Assembly (NCBI RefSeq): GCF_932294415.1
Contig: NC_065541.1
Span: forward strand, 50,570,290 to 50,634,289
Reading direction: 5' to 3'
DNA from: Quercus robur
Lineage: Eukaryota; Streptophyta; Magnoliopsida; Fagales; Fagaceae
DNA length: 64,000 nt
The notes under the pieces are model-generated. The model saw only the letters and a list, made by a program, of their open reading frames with translations. It was not told the DNA's origin and searched no databases. Each line of letters opens with the position of its first letter. Position 1 is the stretch's first letter. Below, in pieces: positions 22,669 to 33,989 of the stretch. A program made the position numbers and the translations under genes.

Positions 22669-23385
22669 AAAGCATTAGCATCGCAAAATATATATATATA
22701 TATATATATATTTGACATACTAAAAGGCTCTTTATCTATTTTATAATACCATTTTACAACTCACACAATATCTCATTTCTTATTTTTCAACCCTATTATT
22801 TTATTTATTCATTTCTCTCTTTTCCTCTCCAACTCTTTCTTTCTCTTCCATTCCATTTTTATCTCTTCCTTTGAAACAAACCAAACAACACAGCAACATC
22901 CAAAACTCAACCCAAAAATAACATACCATTGCCAAGCAATCCAATCACACCACCCACCACCAAAACCTCTAATTCAAACCCAAAACTCAACCCAAAAATA
23001 ACACTGAGTAGAAACCAAAACTCCTCAAACCAAACCCACCACCACAAACAAAACCCAAAACCCCTAGCAACCAAAACTCAAACAAACCCCAGTAGCAACT
23101 ATCAAAACTAAAAGCAACCAACCAATTTAAACCCACAACCACCAAAACTAAAGCCCAACACCATAGACAAAAGACAGAAGAGTGAAGAGAGAGAGAGAGT
23201 AAGGAGTTGAATAAAATAAAGAAATTTATGTTTACCATCAGTGAACAGTAAGTTGTATATGTAACAAATCACTATAGCAAAGTGATAAATTTTTTTAGTA
23301 ATAGTAACCTGGGTAAACCAGGTTTTGTGCGTGTGTGGATGTAAAATAGCCATTTAGGGGGTTTTACACCTCTCAATGCTAATGC
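22669..23385. mobile_element. MITE-like element with AGCATTAGCAT inverted ends
   Basis: The left end reads AAGCATTAGCATCGC and the right end, on the other strand, GAGCATTAGCATTGAG. The interior has a (TA)n at about 22687-22711 and a long C/A-rich tract without coding sense. The segment at 23160-23250 (GA repeat, GAGTTGAATAAAATAAA, CAGTGAACAGT) is shared with 30860-30945 next to the DCL1-like gene. Target duplication not fixed. Confidence 0.45.
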
Positions 23386-24139
23386 TCATTTGGGTGTTAT
23401 TGCTCTAAGGGGATAGGTGATTTGAACCTTAGACATCTCTCTAGAGAAACAAGAAGTGCAAAATGAGTTTCAAGATTCTTGACATGACTAATCTTTAATT
23501 GAGTTAAGCCTTTCACTCAAAATTATTAGACGATCGTTTAAAGTTTCATTTTTAAACACTTGTTTCCAAGCATTGGCTAACTAAATAACAACAATACATA
23601 TGTTAATCAATGTCTTTGTGCACTCGTTAAAAAAGCTTCAAACGATCCTATACTTTTATTGGGATGTAACAAAAGTTAAAAAATAAATTTAAATTGAAAG
23701 TGACTTGACTCTTTATAAAAAGCCAATCGATTATATTATAAAATTCGATCTTAACAAATGCCTTAGACCACAGTTAATCAAACCCTTATAACAACTAACA
23801 AAACTTTCCTCTAAATTAGTTTGAATGAAACTTTTTAACACATTGCGTGACGACTCAGAAAATCAGTCACGTGACTAGTAGGTTGGAGGAGTTCTTTTTC
23901 CAAGTAGTTTGGAGATAAAATTTTCCCTAACAAATTACTAACAAACATCTCAAAGGGTAGGTTAGATCTTCCTCACATATTACCCCAAACAAACAAAAAA
24001 AAACCAATTTTTTATTCATATAAAATAACGATCTTTGAAAGTTAGCGAAGTAGGTGGAGGGGGAGAGCTAACTTCTCTCCCAAACAGACACGGACAGCCC
24101 TTCAAAGAATTGACCAATCCCACAACACGCCTCTCACTT
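23386..24139. other. Intergenic upstream of the pyrophosphatase gene
   Basis: Non-coding. Part of it (23290-23480) has a diverged counterpart at 33990-34545. Confidence 0.5.
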
Positions 24140-24245
24140 TCTCCCTATAAAATTTCAATGCCCTTTGTCCAGTATTGAGAACTCCGTCTAATCCGTACAT
24201 ATTTCTTTCTCTCTTTCTTTTACCTCTCCAACTTCAAAATCCTAG
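24140..24245 (+). promoter_or_regulatory. Candidate core promoter and leader exon of the pyrophosphatase gene
   Basis: A TATA box (TATAAAA at 24146-24152) is followed by a pyrimidine-rich leader and a donor (CCTAG|GTATG, exon end 24245). An acceptor (TTTTCCAG) ends at 25658, 13 bases before the ATG. This gives a 1.4-kb 5'-UTR intron, common in housekeeping plant genes. A second TATA-like box (CTATATAAAT, 25491-25500) inside that intron could be an alternative promoter. Confidence 0.5.
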
Positions 24246-25671
24246 GTATGTTTGCACTCATTCCTTCTTTATTGTTTACATTTGGTCTTTTTGGTCTTTT
24301 CCCACATACAGATTTCACTATGTCATGCTCTTGTGTGTGTTTTAAGTTTATGTGCATAGTTACAAATTCCTATAGGTGGAGATCTACAATGTGTTGTACC
24401 AGGAATAGTGATTGATCTTTGGACTTAAGTTTTAACACATTAGGATGTGGAAAGATACACACTTTGATAGTATGATAGATGTAGTAGAGCACTCAAAGCA
24501 CAGTTTCTTTTTGGATAATTTTTAACGTGTCCAATAGATTTATTATGGTCCCAGAATCATCACATAAATATTATGGATTGGATCCATCTGTGTATGAAGT
24601 CATGCCAATCTAATATTGGTTATGGGGCTCTATTTTTTTTTTGTTGGTCCCAATATGGCCTCCTTAGATAATAAGGGTTGACTTTAAACTATTAAACTCT
24701 AGTACAAAGGTTAAGTTCTCAATTGCTTTCAGACAATAGACAATAGCGGATCCGGCATAGGCTTCTGGGCTCAATTCGTTTTTGTAATTTTCACTGTAGA
24801 ACATTCAATATTGCCCCAGTGATTTAATCTGTGCACCCATAACCTATTGGACTTTTGAAGATTAAAAGCTTTGTCATAAAAAAACTAAAAAAGGACATGT
24901 TTTATGTCAAAAGTATTTCAATAGTGATGGGGATCTCACTTTTGCAGATTTAAAGCTACTCTCCTTTATCATAGTCATAGAAATGGCATTTTATGTCAAA
25001 ATATTTCAATTGCTATGGGCGTTTTGCTTAGATAGATGAGGTGGTATTATTTATCACAGGGATATATAACACGGCGCTGCACTCACATAGGATGGATCCC
25101 ATAACCCAACCCTATGTAAGTGTGGTGTTGTATGGGCAGTGTTTCTTCCACAGTGTGTGGATCCACACACTGTGAAACAGTTTTTTCCCATGTTGTATAT
25201 TCCTGTGATACAAAATAAAAATTCTTAATTATAGGGGTTTGTTTGAACAACCTCAACTCGTGTGGTGTACGTATGCATACATTTTCATTATCACTCTTTT
25301 AGAAATAATTATCTCATGCATCTTATACATGCATAGTCCCTTTCATAGTGTGTGGGGTCTATAGCGGTATGGGACCCACTCACTATGAGAAGGAGGGTAC
25401 ATATATTCGATACATGAGATACCTTCTCCTCTTTTGAACTGTATCTTTCATCGGACTATTTCAACCATGCCTTCTCTTACCCCAAAAGATCTATATAAAT
25501 AATGGCTACTCAATGTGAACTGCATAAGAATTCTGCATTGCTACCTCCTACAACTAGCATATCTAATTTTCATCTCTCTCACCCTGAATTAAGCAACAGA
25601 GTTCTTAGATCCACTGTTTTGCATATTTTATTAAGCTTTTCAATTCACATTTTTCCAGCATCTTATTAGAG

Positions 25672-28332
25672 ATGAGTCACGGGCAAAATGGAGGTGAAGG
25701 TCAAGAAACTCAACCTCATCGTCCAACTCCCCGCTTGAATGAGAGGATCCTTTCATCTTTGTCAAGGAGATCAGTTGCTGCTCATCCTTGGCATGATCTT
25801 GAGATTGGTATCTATAATCCCACCACATTCAGTGTTCATATAAACTTAAACTTAAAGATACTGATCCTGTTGCATATAATCGTCTGCAGGACCTGGAGCA
25901 CCCAATATCTTCAATTGTGTATGTTTTGAACCCAACTTTATCGTGTGAAGTGGTATACCTTAGAGACAAAACTAGTTGATGAAGGGGAATTGAGCCCTTG
26001 ATATTTAACAACCTAGTTTTTTCAGCATTAGTTGTTTTGTGTACAAAGACAAAATGAAATCTTTGATCAGTTCTTGATGAGGAAAGACAGAATAGCACAA
26101 GACATGAGTACCTAAGGATTCTCAAAGTAGATTCCTCAACTTTATGGTTATTCTTATGCAACCTAGTGTTCCTTTTTATGCCAGTGGGTAAACATTAGTG
26201 CTGCAGGCTAATTTGTTCACCACTACTTCAAACCTTCTCCTCTCAAATTATTTGGAGAAGTAAATTAGACTCTATATCCCAGCAGCCAACTTTTCACACC
26301 CTTTTTAAAATTTCATGTATTTTCTCTTTCCGAGCAACAATGCTCAACTTCTAAGTGGATTACTTTTCTTCTAGCAAAATTTCCGAAGTATTTGCTTGTT
26401 GAATTGCTTATGGGAATGCTACAGGTTGTTGAGATCACAAAGGGAAGTAAGGTCAAATATGAACTTGACAAGAAGACAGGACTAATCAAGGTATGATCCA
26501 GTTCAAACACTTAGAAATGAATGCTTTTGGTGCTAGTCTACAAAGCATATTCTTTCAACTGTCTATTGAAGCACATTTAACTAGAAAGGGTCCTGTTCAC
26601 TACTAAATGCTTCAGTCCAATCCAGTCCATCTACCCAACATCACCTGTCTCCCCCCCCCCCCCCCACCCTTCCGGCCACATGACCACTAAAAAAGGGTGG
26701 GCAATTCATGTGGATGAGGACTGAAAATTGTTTGGAAGGAAATGGTCCTTGAGTTGTATTTCTATCCAGAAGAATCTTAGTCCTTTCAATTTGTCACCTT
26801 GTTCTTTGCTTAGATATCTACGATCAGATTGTTCTTACCATGTGGATAAATTGTTCAGGTTGATCGGATTTTGTATTCGTCTGTGGTCTACCCTCATAAC
26901 TATGGTTTTATCCCTCGCACATTGTGTGAAGACAACGATCCACTGGATGTTTTAATTCTTATGCAGGTAATTTGTTATTCTTTCATATTCATTTATTTAA
27001 TAAAATATCATGTCTATCAATAAAAATTTTACTTATATTTGCCAAGAACCTTGTAGCTTAACTAGCATCTTCTAGTGTTTTCAATGGAGACGTCCTAAGT
27101 TCAAATCTCCCTCCTCCATTTGTAACTATAGAATTTATTCCCACCCACCCCCCCAAAAAAAAAAAAAAAAAAAAACTACTACTACTTATAGTTATATACT
27201 TTTAAAAAAATCTTGTTTAACAAATTCTAATGAGTGGTGATGGGCATAATGCTAAAATGACATTTCTTGGATAATTCTGTAATCGTTAAATTCTTGACAT
27301 CTTTTTCATTGAGTGTCTAAAATACTAATTTCTTCAATGGCATTGTATGCTACTACTATTCGCAGAGGTCCCTGAATATTAGTGGTATATTCCTAATTGT
27401 TTCAGAAGTTTCCAGGACATTTGGAAGTTTGTGTTTACTCATAAGTTTGCGTTTCTCTTTTCACTAGTTTTTATTGTTTTTCCACAAATCATTCAACAAT
27501 TTATCATAAAGATACAAAATACCAAATGCTGAATTTGCATTACTTCACCAATTTATTTGTATAATTCTTGGTGTTTGCATGTTTGAGTTTCATGTTAACA
27601 ATACCTTTCACAAATTCTAACCTAAATCAGTGACTTGAATAGGAGCCCGTCCTTCCTGGTTGCTTTCTTCGAGCCAGAGCCATAGGACTTATGCCTATGA
27701 TTGACCAGGTACCCTTTTAAAGCCCTAAAGCAAACAGAATCTTTGGTACTGATGATAACTACTTTGAAATAACTACCTTGTGCTTTGAATCCAGGGAGAG
27801 AAAGATGATAAGATCATTGCAGTTTGCGCTGATGATCCGGAGTATAAGCACTATACTGATATAAAAGAGCTTGCCCCTCATCGCCTTTCAGAAATCCGCC
27901 GCTTCTTTGAAGACTGTATGCTTTTCATTCTTATGTCTGAAATTTATTGCCCAAGTGTAAGAATTTCTTAAGTTTATCAAGGTTTATTTACAATGTGAGA
28001 GGTTTCTTGACATATTTTTACAGACAAGAAGAATGAGAACAAAGAGGTTGCTGTCAACGACTTTTTACCTTCAACCACTGCTGTTGAAGCTATCCAGTAC
28101 TCGATGTAAGTCTCAAACAACCAATAGTTTTTTAGCTATGATATAACTTTAGATCACTAGAAGGAAGCAATATGCAGTTAAGAAATTTATTTATTTTTCC
28201 AAAGAAAATCATAGAAGCATCACTGTCAGTTTTCTCTTCCACATAATTTGTTTGGTACCAGCTGAAGTTTGTATGTTTAATTGATGCAGGGACCTTTATG
28301 CTGAGTACATTCTGCACACCCTGAGGCGATAG
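25672..28332 (+). CDS. PPA: Soluble inorganic pyrophosphatase, 216 aa, eight exons
   Basis: Hydrolyses pyrophosphate to phosphate in the cytosol, pulling biosynthetic reactions forward; needs Mg2+. Exons: 25672-25807, 25890-25918, 26425-26490, 26859-26966, 27643-27708, 27795-27915, 28024-28105, 28290-28332. All introns are GT-AG and the frame is open to TAG at 28330-28332. The family signature DNDPLD (residues 102-107, metal-binding Asp residues) sits in exon 4; other conserved blocks are [34 protein letters not shown] and [15 protein letters not shown]. Length fits plant PPA proteins (about 210-220 aa). The N-terminus (to about residue 20) is not a clear transit peptide, so a cytosolic location is expected. 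It is convergent with the DCL1-like copy at 28998-30782. Which PPA paralogue it is cannot be told from here. Confidence 0.95.
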
Positions 28333-28439
28333 GCACAGAGTCTATATTCCATTTACTAAAATGCAAGGACCTTTATGCTGAGTACATTCTGCACACCTTG
28401 AGCCGATAGGCACAGAGTCTATCTTCCATTAACTAAAAT
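28286..28439 (+). repeat. Tandem 77-bp duplication of the last PPA exon
   Basis: 28286-28362 is repeated at 28363-28439. The unit covers the splice acceptor, the coding end of exon 8 and the start of the 3' UTR. The second copy follows the stop codon of the first and has GCAAGG where the acceptor was GCAGGG, so splicing into it would shift the frame. Confidence 0.9.
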
Positions 28440-28971
28440 AAGTCCTTTTATTAATGATTTTGAAATTTTATGCGAAACTTTTTTTATTGCTTGCTGTAAT
28501 TTGGATTTTTTGTTCTCGATTATTTGATCAACCAAATCGAGATGCAAATCGTAAGAGAATATTCATTATGTGATATCATTTGATTGGGATTTTATCTTAA
28601 TCAGAATCCTGAATTCTTGTTGTCTGTATCCATGGTTTGACTACTACCAAATCTCCTCAAGTCCATAAAGCAATTCTTTTTCTTTTCAAATGTTTCAGGT
28701 GTTAAATTATGTTTAATTCAAAGAATTGTATTTTTTTTTTTATTGAATTGTTCAATGGACATGGAAAATGCTTAGATCCATATGGAATGTTGACTTGCAT
28801 TGTGTTTGATTGTCAAGAAACTTTTGCAATAAATTATTTCAAAACAAAAGTGGAGCACAAAGAACTTATATATTTTTCCTGAATTGTTTGATTTGCAAGA
28901 ATAATGTACAAGAAAGTAGTCAAATCTTTCGCATCTAGCATAACTATTTGAGTACAATAGAAAGTAGTAAA
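28440..28971. other. 3' flank of PPA; no gene
   Basis: AT-rich DNA, probably including the PPA 3' UTR and, near 28970, the 3' flank of the DCL1-like gene. No other feature seen. Confidence 0.5.
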
Positions 28972-28997
28972 AATTATAGGGTTGCAACTCGTTGCCA

Positions 28998-30782
28998 TCA
29001 TGAGTACAATGTGTTTATGAGTTCCAATAGAAGAACAGCAGCAGAATCTTTGGCCTTTTTGACGCTTGGCATAGGATCTCCCACACATTCATCTGTCCAG
29101 CCTCTATCAGTAGTATTCACGCGTACAGCAAACGTAAACTGCTTTGCATGTGCTGGGCCACCCTCGTTCACAAGCCTAAAATTGCAAGTATCAAATTCTC
29201 AATTAGCAATTTATCACATGATTGACTTATATGCATCTTCAATATGGAAATTATCACATGATTGACTTATATGCATCTTCAATATGGAAAATGTACCCAA
29301 AAAAAAAAAAACCCATTCATTGTTTCCTTACCTATAGAATGGCATGGGCCAATTTCTATGACAGCAGATTTCATTCAACATTTGTCTCGTAAGTGTGTGG
29401 CTCCCATTCTTCTTTTTCTTCCCATTTTCATCGTTGTCCTCATTAGCTTTCTTCCCATTTTCATCGTCGTCCTCCTTAGCTTCAGCCATTTCCTTCTCTT
29501 TGAAAGCAGCAAGCGCATTTCTTGCGGCTAGTTTCTGTGCCATCTTCTTTTGTGGATTCTGAGCAATTCCTATCTGGACACCATCAAAAAAGACTTCAAC
29601 TGTAGCCATATTTCCACTTCTACTTGCTTTGTATTCCAGGCGTTCAGCCTGTTGCCGGCATCGTTCCTGCAGCTCACGCACAGGATGCATTGGTAGTGTA
29701 TCTGGGGTAACCATTGGATGCAAGAGAGGTTGAAACACCTGGAGACAATGAGGTTTCAAAGTTGAGTAATTTCCTATATCATTTCTTTTTATTCAAATCC
29801 CAAAATGGAAGGACAAAAAAGAGGAATGGACAATAGAAAACTTGGTCTCTTTGCTGAAACTAACCTTCCAAACAACTGAAATCTCCTGTCCACTGTCAAG
29901 AAAAATGGCACCAGCAATGGATTCAACAATGTCACCAAGAACTTTAGGAGCTTTACAGTCACTCAGACCAAAGAAGTTGAATCCTGGCTTTAACAATTCG
30001 TTTTGAAATTCTTCTACAAAGTCCCGAATCTGCACACAGAATCCAAAAATCATGTCATGAAGATGACATATAAGCAACTAACTAGATTTAGGGAGAGGAA
30101 ATTATGGCCAGGCCGCACAGCTTCCTTCAATACATGTCAACTGTTTAACAAAAGGCGCTTTGAAATTCATTGAATTGGTGATCCACCACGGTCCAATTTG
30201 GTCAAACCAGCAATTAGAAGCATTTGATAAGAAATAATCCAATGGCATAACGCTCAAGTATAAAAAATTTTTTGATAAGTAAAAAGGTTGAAAAAAAAAG
30301 CTTGTGTCATAAAGTATAAGGCTTCCTTGCGGAGTTTAGAATGGAAAGGAAAGACAAGACAGGAATGGAAGAAGATTGTAGGCTATAAAAAGAGAATAAA
30401 TAAATAGAAAGAAAACCTGTTTTTCAAGAGCGGTGGAGGCATGGCGAAGGTGCACATGGAGATTATTTTTGACAGCAACACGTGCAAAATATTCGTTGTT
30501 TACGGAAGCAGCTCGCAGATCAGTCAAGCGGCCCGTGGGAAGATGTTTGTAATGGAAGAACAGATGCCTTGTTATGAGATCAGCTAAAATAGCATCACCG
30601 ATTAACTCCAAACGCTTATAGCAGGGTACTCCAGAAGATGATAGCTGTGAACCATGAGTAATAGCTTCCACCAAAAGCCCCCTGTTATTAAACTTCATGT
30701 TCAAAGCACCTTCTAAGGCATCAAAGTTTATACTTCTAAGTATCTCCTCGGGAACATTAACATTTGATGTGCTGCACTCCAT
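28998..30782 (-). CDS. Truncated tandem copy of DCL1: RNase III domain plus two dsRBDs, 371 codons open
   Basis: Exons on the minus strand: 30782-30417, 30029-29865, 29738-29332, 29175-28998; all four junctions and reading phases match exons 17-20 of the full DCL1 at 35377-51558. The ATG at 30782 (MECSTSNVNVPEEIL) is an internal Met of the parent, which becomes the first codon because homology breaks there. The RNase III domain keeps the acids of the catalytic site (E59 and D63 in RLELIGD; D155 and E158 in LGDIVES). dsRBD1 covers about 195-255 and dsRBD2 about 297-370. There is no stop or frameshift; length changes are multiples of three (one codon near SQLSSSG, and 33 bp in the acidic linker). 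Exon 18, however, shows about six amino-acid changes from ten base changes, pointing to weak constraint. If expressed it would resemble an RNase three-like (RTL) protein; it may equally be a young pseudogene. Confidence 0.75.
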
Positions 30783-31065
30783 CTCAAACCCCACCAGCAA
30801 CCACCGAAATCAAAGCTTAGTACCACCGAACCACCGAGAAAGAAACAGAGAGAAGAGACAGAGGAGAGAGAGAGAGAGAGAGAGAGTGAGGAGTTGAATA
30901 AAATAAAAAACAAAATTTATGTTTATCCTCAGTGAACAGTGAGCATTAGGATTGGGACAAATTCCAGTTCCTATTTTACCAACCAAGCCACTGTTTTACC
31001 AACCAAGCCACACTCCCCGGAGAACGGCATCTAAAATTTGGATGAAGTACTATATTTTTAGTCCT
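30783..31065. other. Sequence upstream of the DCL1-like copy, transposon-derived
   Basis: On the minus strand this is a CT-repeat leader running into the ATG at 30782. Positions 30860-30945 share GAGTTGAATAAAATAAA and CAGTGAACAGT with the MITE-like element at 22669-23385. A short tandem repeat (TTTTACCAACCAAGCCAC twice) is at about 30975-31013. Confidence 0.5.
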
Positions 31066-32042
31066 TAAATTTTAGGCGTAAATGCACTTTTAGTCCTTAT
31101 ATTTTGACATTTTTTTTATTTTAGTCCCTACATTTTATTTTTTTCACTTTTAGTCCCTAAAACCAATTTAAGCTTTCCGTTTTAGTCCTTGAAGCACTAT
31201 TCCGTCACCAAACTAACGGGAAAACTGGACGTGGCTGACGTGAGTATTAAAATATTATTAAAAAAATTATTTAACATTTTTTAAATGCCAAAATTATAAA
31301 TAATTAATTAATTACTCAATTTTAATTAAAATAAAAAAACAAACAAACAAAATTATTTTCTTTCCAACAAAAAAATTTACTTTCTTTTAATTAAAAAGAA
31401 TTTTTTTTTCCATTTTTTTTTTTTTCAGAAGAACATATTCTTTTTTTGATGAACTCAGAAGAACATATTCACGTTCTTTATGTTGTTTCCCGTATATGAT
31501 TCATATTCTTACCAAACACAAAAAACACAAACTCAAATTTAAACATTACCACAAGATCACAAACACAATCGCAAAGAACACAATAACAAACATAAACCAA
31601 TTAAAAAGAGTAATTAAAAATTTTTCTTTTTTTTCTTTTCATTATTTTCGGAAGAACAAAGTTACATGTTCTTCATGTTCTTCGGGAAAGAACATGAAGG
31701 TTGCCCAGAAAATTAAACATGCAAAAATTCACATGCAAAAATTCATTCAAAATCCCTTTCCTCCACTGAATCCTCCAACAAATCAAACCCATAAACCCAG
31801 AAAAATAATAAATTCCACATGAAAAAAACAAACCCAGAAATTTAAAGTAAACACAACAGCAACCTGAAACCACCAAACCCAATCAAATCTCATCTGCCCC
31901 TCTTTTCACTCTCATCCACTTCTCTTTTTTCTCTCTAGACCATTCCCCTAAATCAAATCTCTCTATCTCTCTCTCTCTCTCCAAACCCAATCACTCTCTC
32001 TCTCTCTCTGTGGTGAGACCCAAATTCCCAATTGATCCGCAA

Positions 32043-32330
32043 ATGCCACCTCTGAACAACAAATCGATGATGATGAACACCAAGCCAGGAAGAATCGGCG
32101 GCGACTTCGACGAATCGGAGACGCCATCGAACAATCTCTAGGTCGGTAACCTAGCCAGCGACGTTACGGACTCAGATCTCATGGATCTCTTTGTCCAGTA
32201 CGGTGCGCTCGATAGCGTCACCTCTTACTCTTCTCGCAGCTACGCTTTCGTCTTCTTCAAGCGAATCGAAGTCGCTAAGGCTGCCAAGGATACCTTACAA
32301 GATGTCGATCTCCATGGCCACCCTATCAAG
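32043..32330 (+). pseudogene. FPA: Captured fragment of FPA (RRM protein), first RNA-recognition motif
   Basis: Starting at the ATG at 32043 the frame gives an N-terminus and most of an RRM: SNNL[21 protein letters not shown], then [22 protein letters not shown] and GHPIK, where homology stops. FPA is a nuclear RNA-binding protein that controls flowering and poly(A) site choice. A TAG at 32139-32141 replaces the Trp of the RNP2-like motif. The CT-rich 5' leader (about 31930-32042) seems to have been captured too. It is a fragment only; the parent gene is elsewhere in the genome. Confidence 0.85.
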
Positions 32331-32334
32331 AGCG

Positions 32335-32580
32335 AATCGAACTCCGAGGCAGGGACTAGATCGGGTGGGGCCGAGGTGGAGGAGGAGGAGTCAGGTTCAA
32401 AGATCGGGTGCCAAGAGCCAGGGTCAAGCTCGTCCTCAGACTTGTGAGGTGAGTGGGACTCAGAGCCGAACTCGTCCCACTCAGACGAGTCATGGGGAGT
32501 GGTGGGATCGGGGGGCGAGTCGTCGGAGGAGGATGAAGTGGCGTCTTTGAGATCGTTTTGAGAGAGAATGAAGACGAAAG
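32335..32580 (-). pseudogene. Second captured gene fragment, acidic Ser/Asp-rich, unidentified
   Basis: GC-rich and free of stops on the minus strand, reading an acidic stretch such as SSSSDDSPPDPTTPHDSSEWDEFGS and [16 protein letters not shown] (quoted in parts). It joins the FPA fragment directly but in the opposite orientation, so the transposon holds pieces of two genes. I do not recognise the parent. Confidence 0.5.
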
Positions 32581-33062
32581 GGCGAGCGGTGAGTGAGAGA
32601 GGGTAGAGAGAGAGTATGAGGTTTTGGTTGCTGGGTTTCTATTCTTTTGCTGGGTTTCATGTTTTGCTGGGTTTCATGTTTTTTGATTCGGTGGGTTTCT
32701 ATTCTTTCTACAATAACATTAAATTGAGTAATTAATTATTTTTTTTAATTTTGGTATTTAAAAAATGTCAAATAATTTTTTTAATAATATTTTAATACTC
32801 ACGTCAGCCACATCCAGTTTTCCCGTTAGTTTGGTGACGAATAGTGCTTCAAGGACTAAAACGGAAAGCGTAAATTGGTTTTAGGGACTAAAAGTGGAAA
32901 AAATAAAATGTAGGGACTAAAATGGAAAAACGTCAAAATATAAGGACTAAAAGTGCATTTACGCCTAAATTTTATTAAAATTTAAGAATGGAATACTATT
33001 CAAAAAACTCTTTACAAAATTTAGGGATGAAAAAATAATTTTTTAAAGTTTAGGGACGAAAA

Positions 33063-33750
33063 ATAAATGTGGGGCCCGGTCCAAAATAATGGGCTAATTA
33101 AACTACGGGCCCGTCCGAGAAGAATCCTGTCCGAGGAGAAGTCATAGCCCAAACATTATTTAAGCCCAATTGCTGTAAAAGAAACCTGTCCAAGGAGTAA
33201 CTCCTCCTCGGAAATTACGAAGTCTGGATCAAGAGCTCACCCCAACCATTGCAGTTCATCCTCCAAGCATATAAAAAAGAATAAAACCCAAAATATCTCA
33301 TGGAAAGCTGCCACCACCACATTAAATGTGTCACAACCACTCTCTTGGCCGCATTAATGAGGAAAAGACCCCTGAACAGTGCTACCTTGGCCACTACAAC
33401 TCACAAAGGAGTGATAAAGGTGTCTGATAGGACAGGTGCTCAAGTGGGGGCTTAGATGATCAACAAGTGTAAGGCTCATATAAAAATGAAAGACCTATAT
33501 AATGTAGTGGAGTCCCTCAAAGAGAGGGACGAAAAATGTATTATCTATACCCAGGAAATAGAATCTTCTGCTGGATATCCATTCTTGTGTTTTTGTTTCT
33601 GCAATAACATTGTCCATGCATCAGACCGACCAAGTTCACTGAGGCTAAGTTCTTTGACCCATCCTCTACAAAGATTTATTGTGTGTTGCGCCTTGAGCCA
33701 AGGCCTGATCAGTAGGATTTGGACCAGGAAAATCGTGCAACTACAATAAA
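33063..33750. mobile_element. Solo LTR
   Basis: A 678-bp unit (33068-33745) starts TGTGGGGCCC and ends GCAACTACA, flanked by the 5-bp duplication ATAAA (33063-33067, 33746-33750). It holds a TATA-like box (CATATAAAAAAG, about 33269) but no internal coding region, as expected after recombination between two LTRs. Confidence 0.82.
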
Positions 33751-33989
33751 TTTTTAATAAAGTTTAGGGTTCAAAATAGTATTTTACCCGTAAAATTTTT
33801 TGCCCAACTATGAACAGATATATAACCCACTGTTTTATGGGTTGTAAAAAATAAAAACACAAATTTTAATGGAGTGAAAGAGGAAGAGAGAGAATTGATT
33901 TGTTTATATTATTTGTTGGTATAATTTATATTATTTTAATGAGTTGTATGTAAAATATAAACTAGGATGTTGAGCAAGTTGAAAAATAG
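33751..33989. other. Intergenic; no gene
   Basis: AT-rich filler between the solo LTR and the duplicated block. Confidence 0.5.

Larger units (their letters stand above)
31066..32974 (+). mobile_element. Pack-MULE (Mutator-like element carrying host gene fragments)
   Basis: The element spans 31075-32965 with a 9-bp target duplication TAAATTTTA (31066-31074 and 32966-32974), the length typical of Mutator. The ends begin GGCGTAAATGCACTTTTAG. Inverted repeats of about 250 bp (31075 to about 31325, and about 32712 to 32965) match closely. There is no transposase; the interior holds an FPA-like exon (plus strand) and a second gene-like fragment (minus strand), both more GC-rich than the surroundings. 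Confidence 0.9.

Noticed and set aside
25502-25668. A 55-codon open frame (MATQCELHKN) just before the PPA start, with ATG and first codons also in the second copy
   Set aside because: It overlaps the 5'-UTR intron acceptor and resembles no known protein; conservation is explained by the recent duplication.
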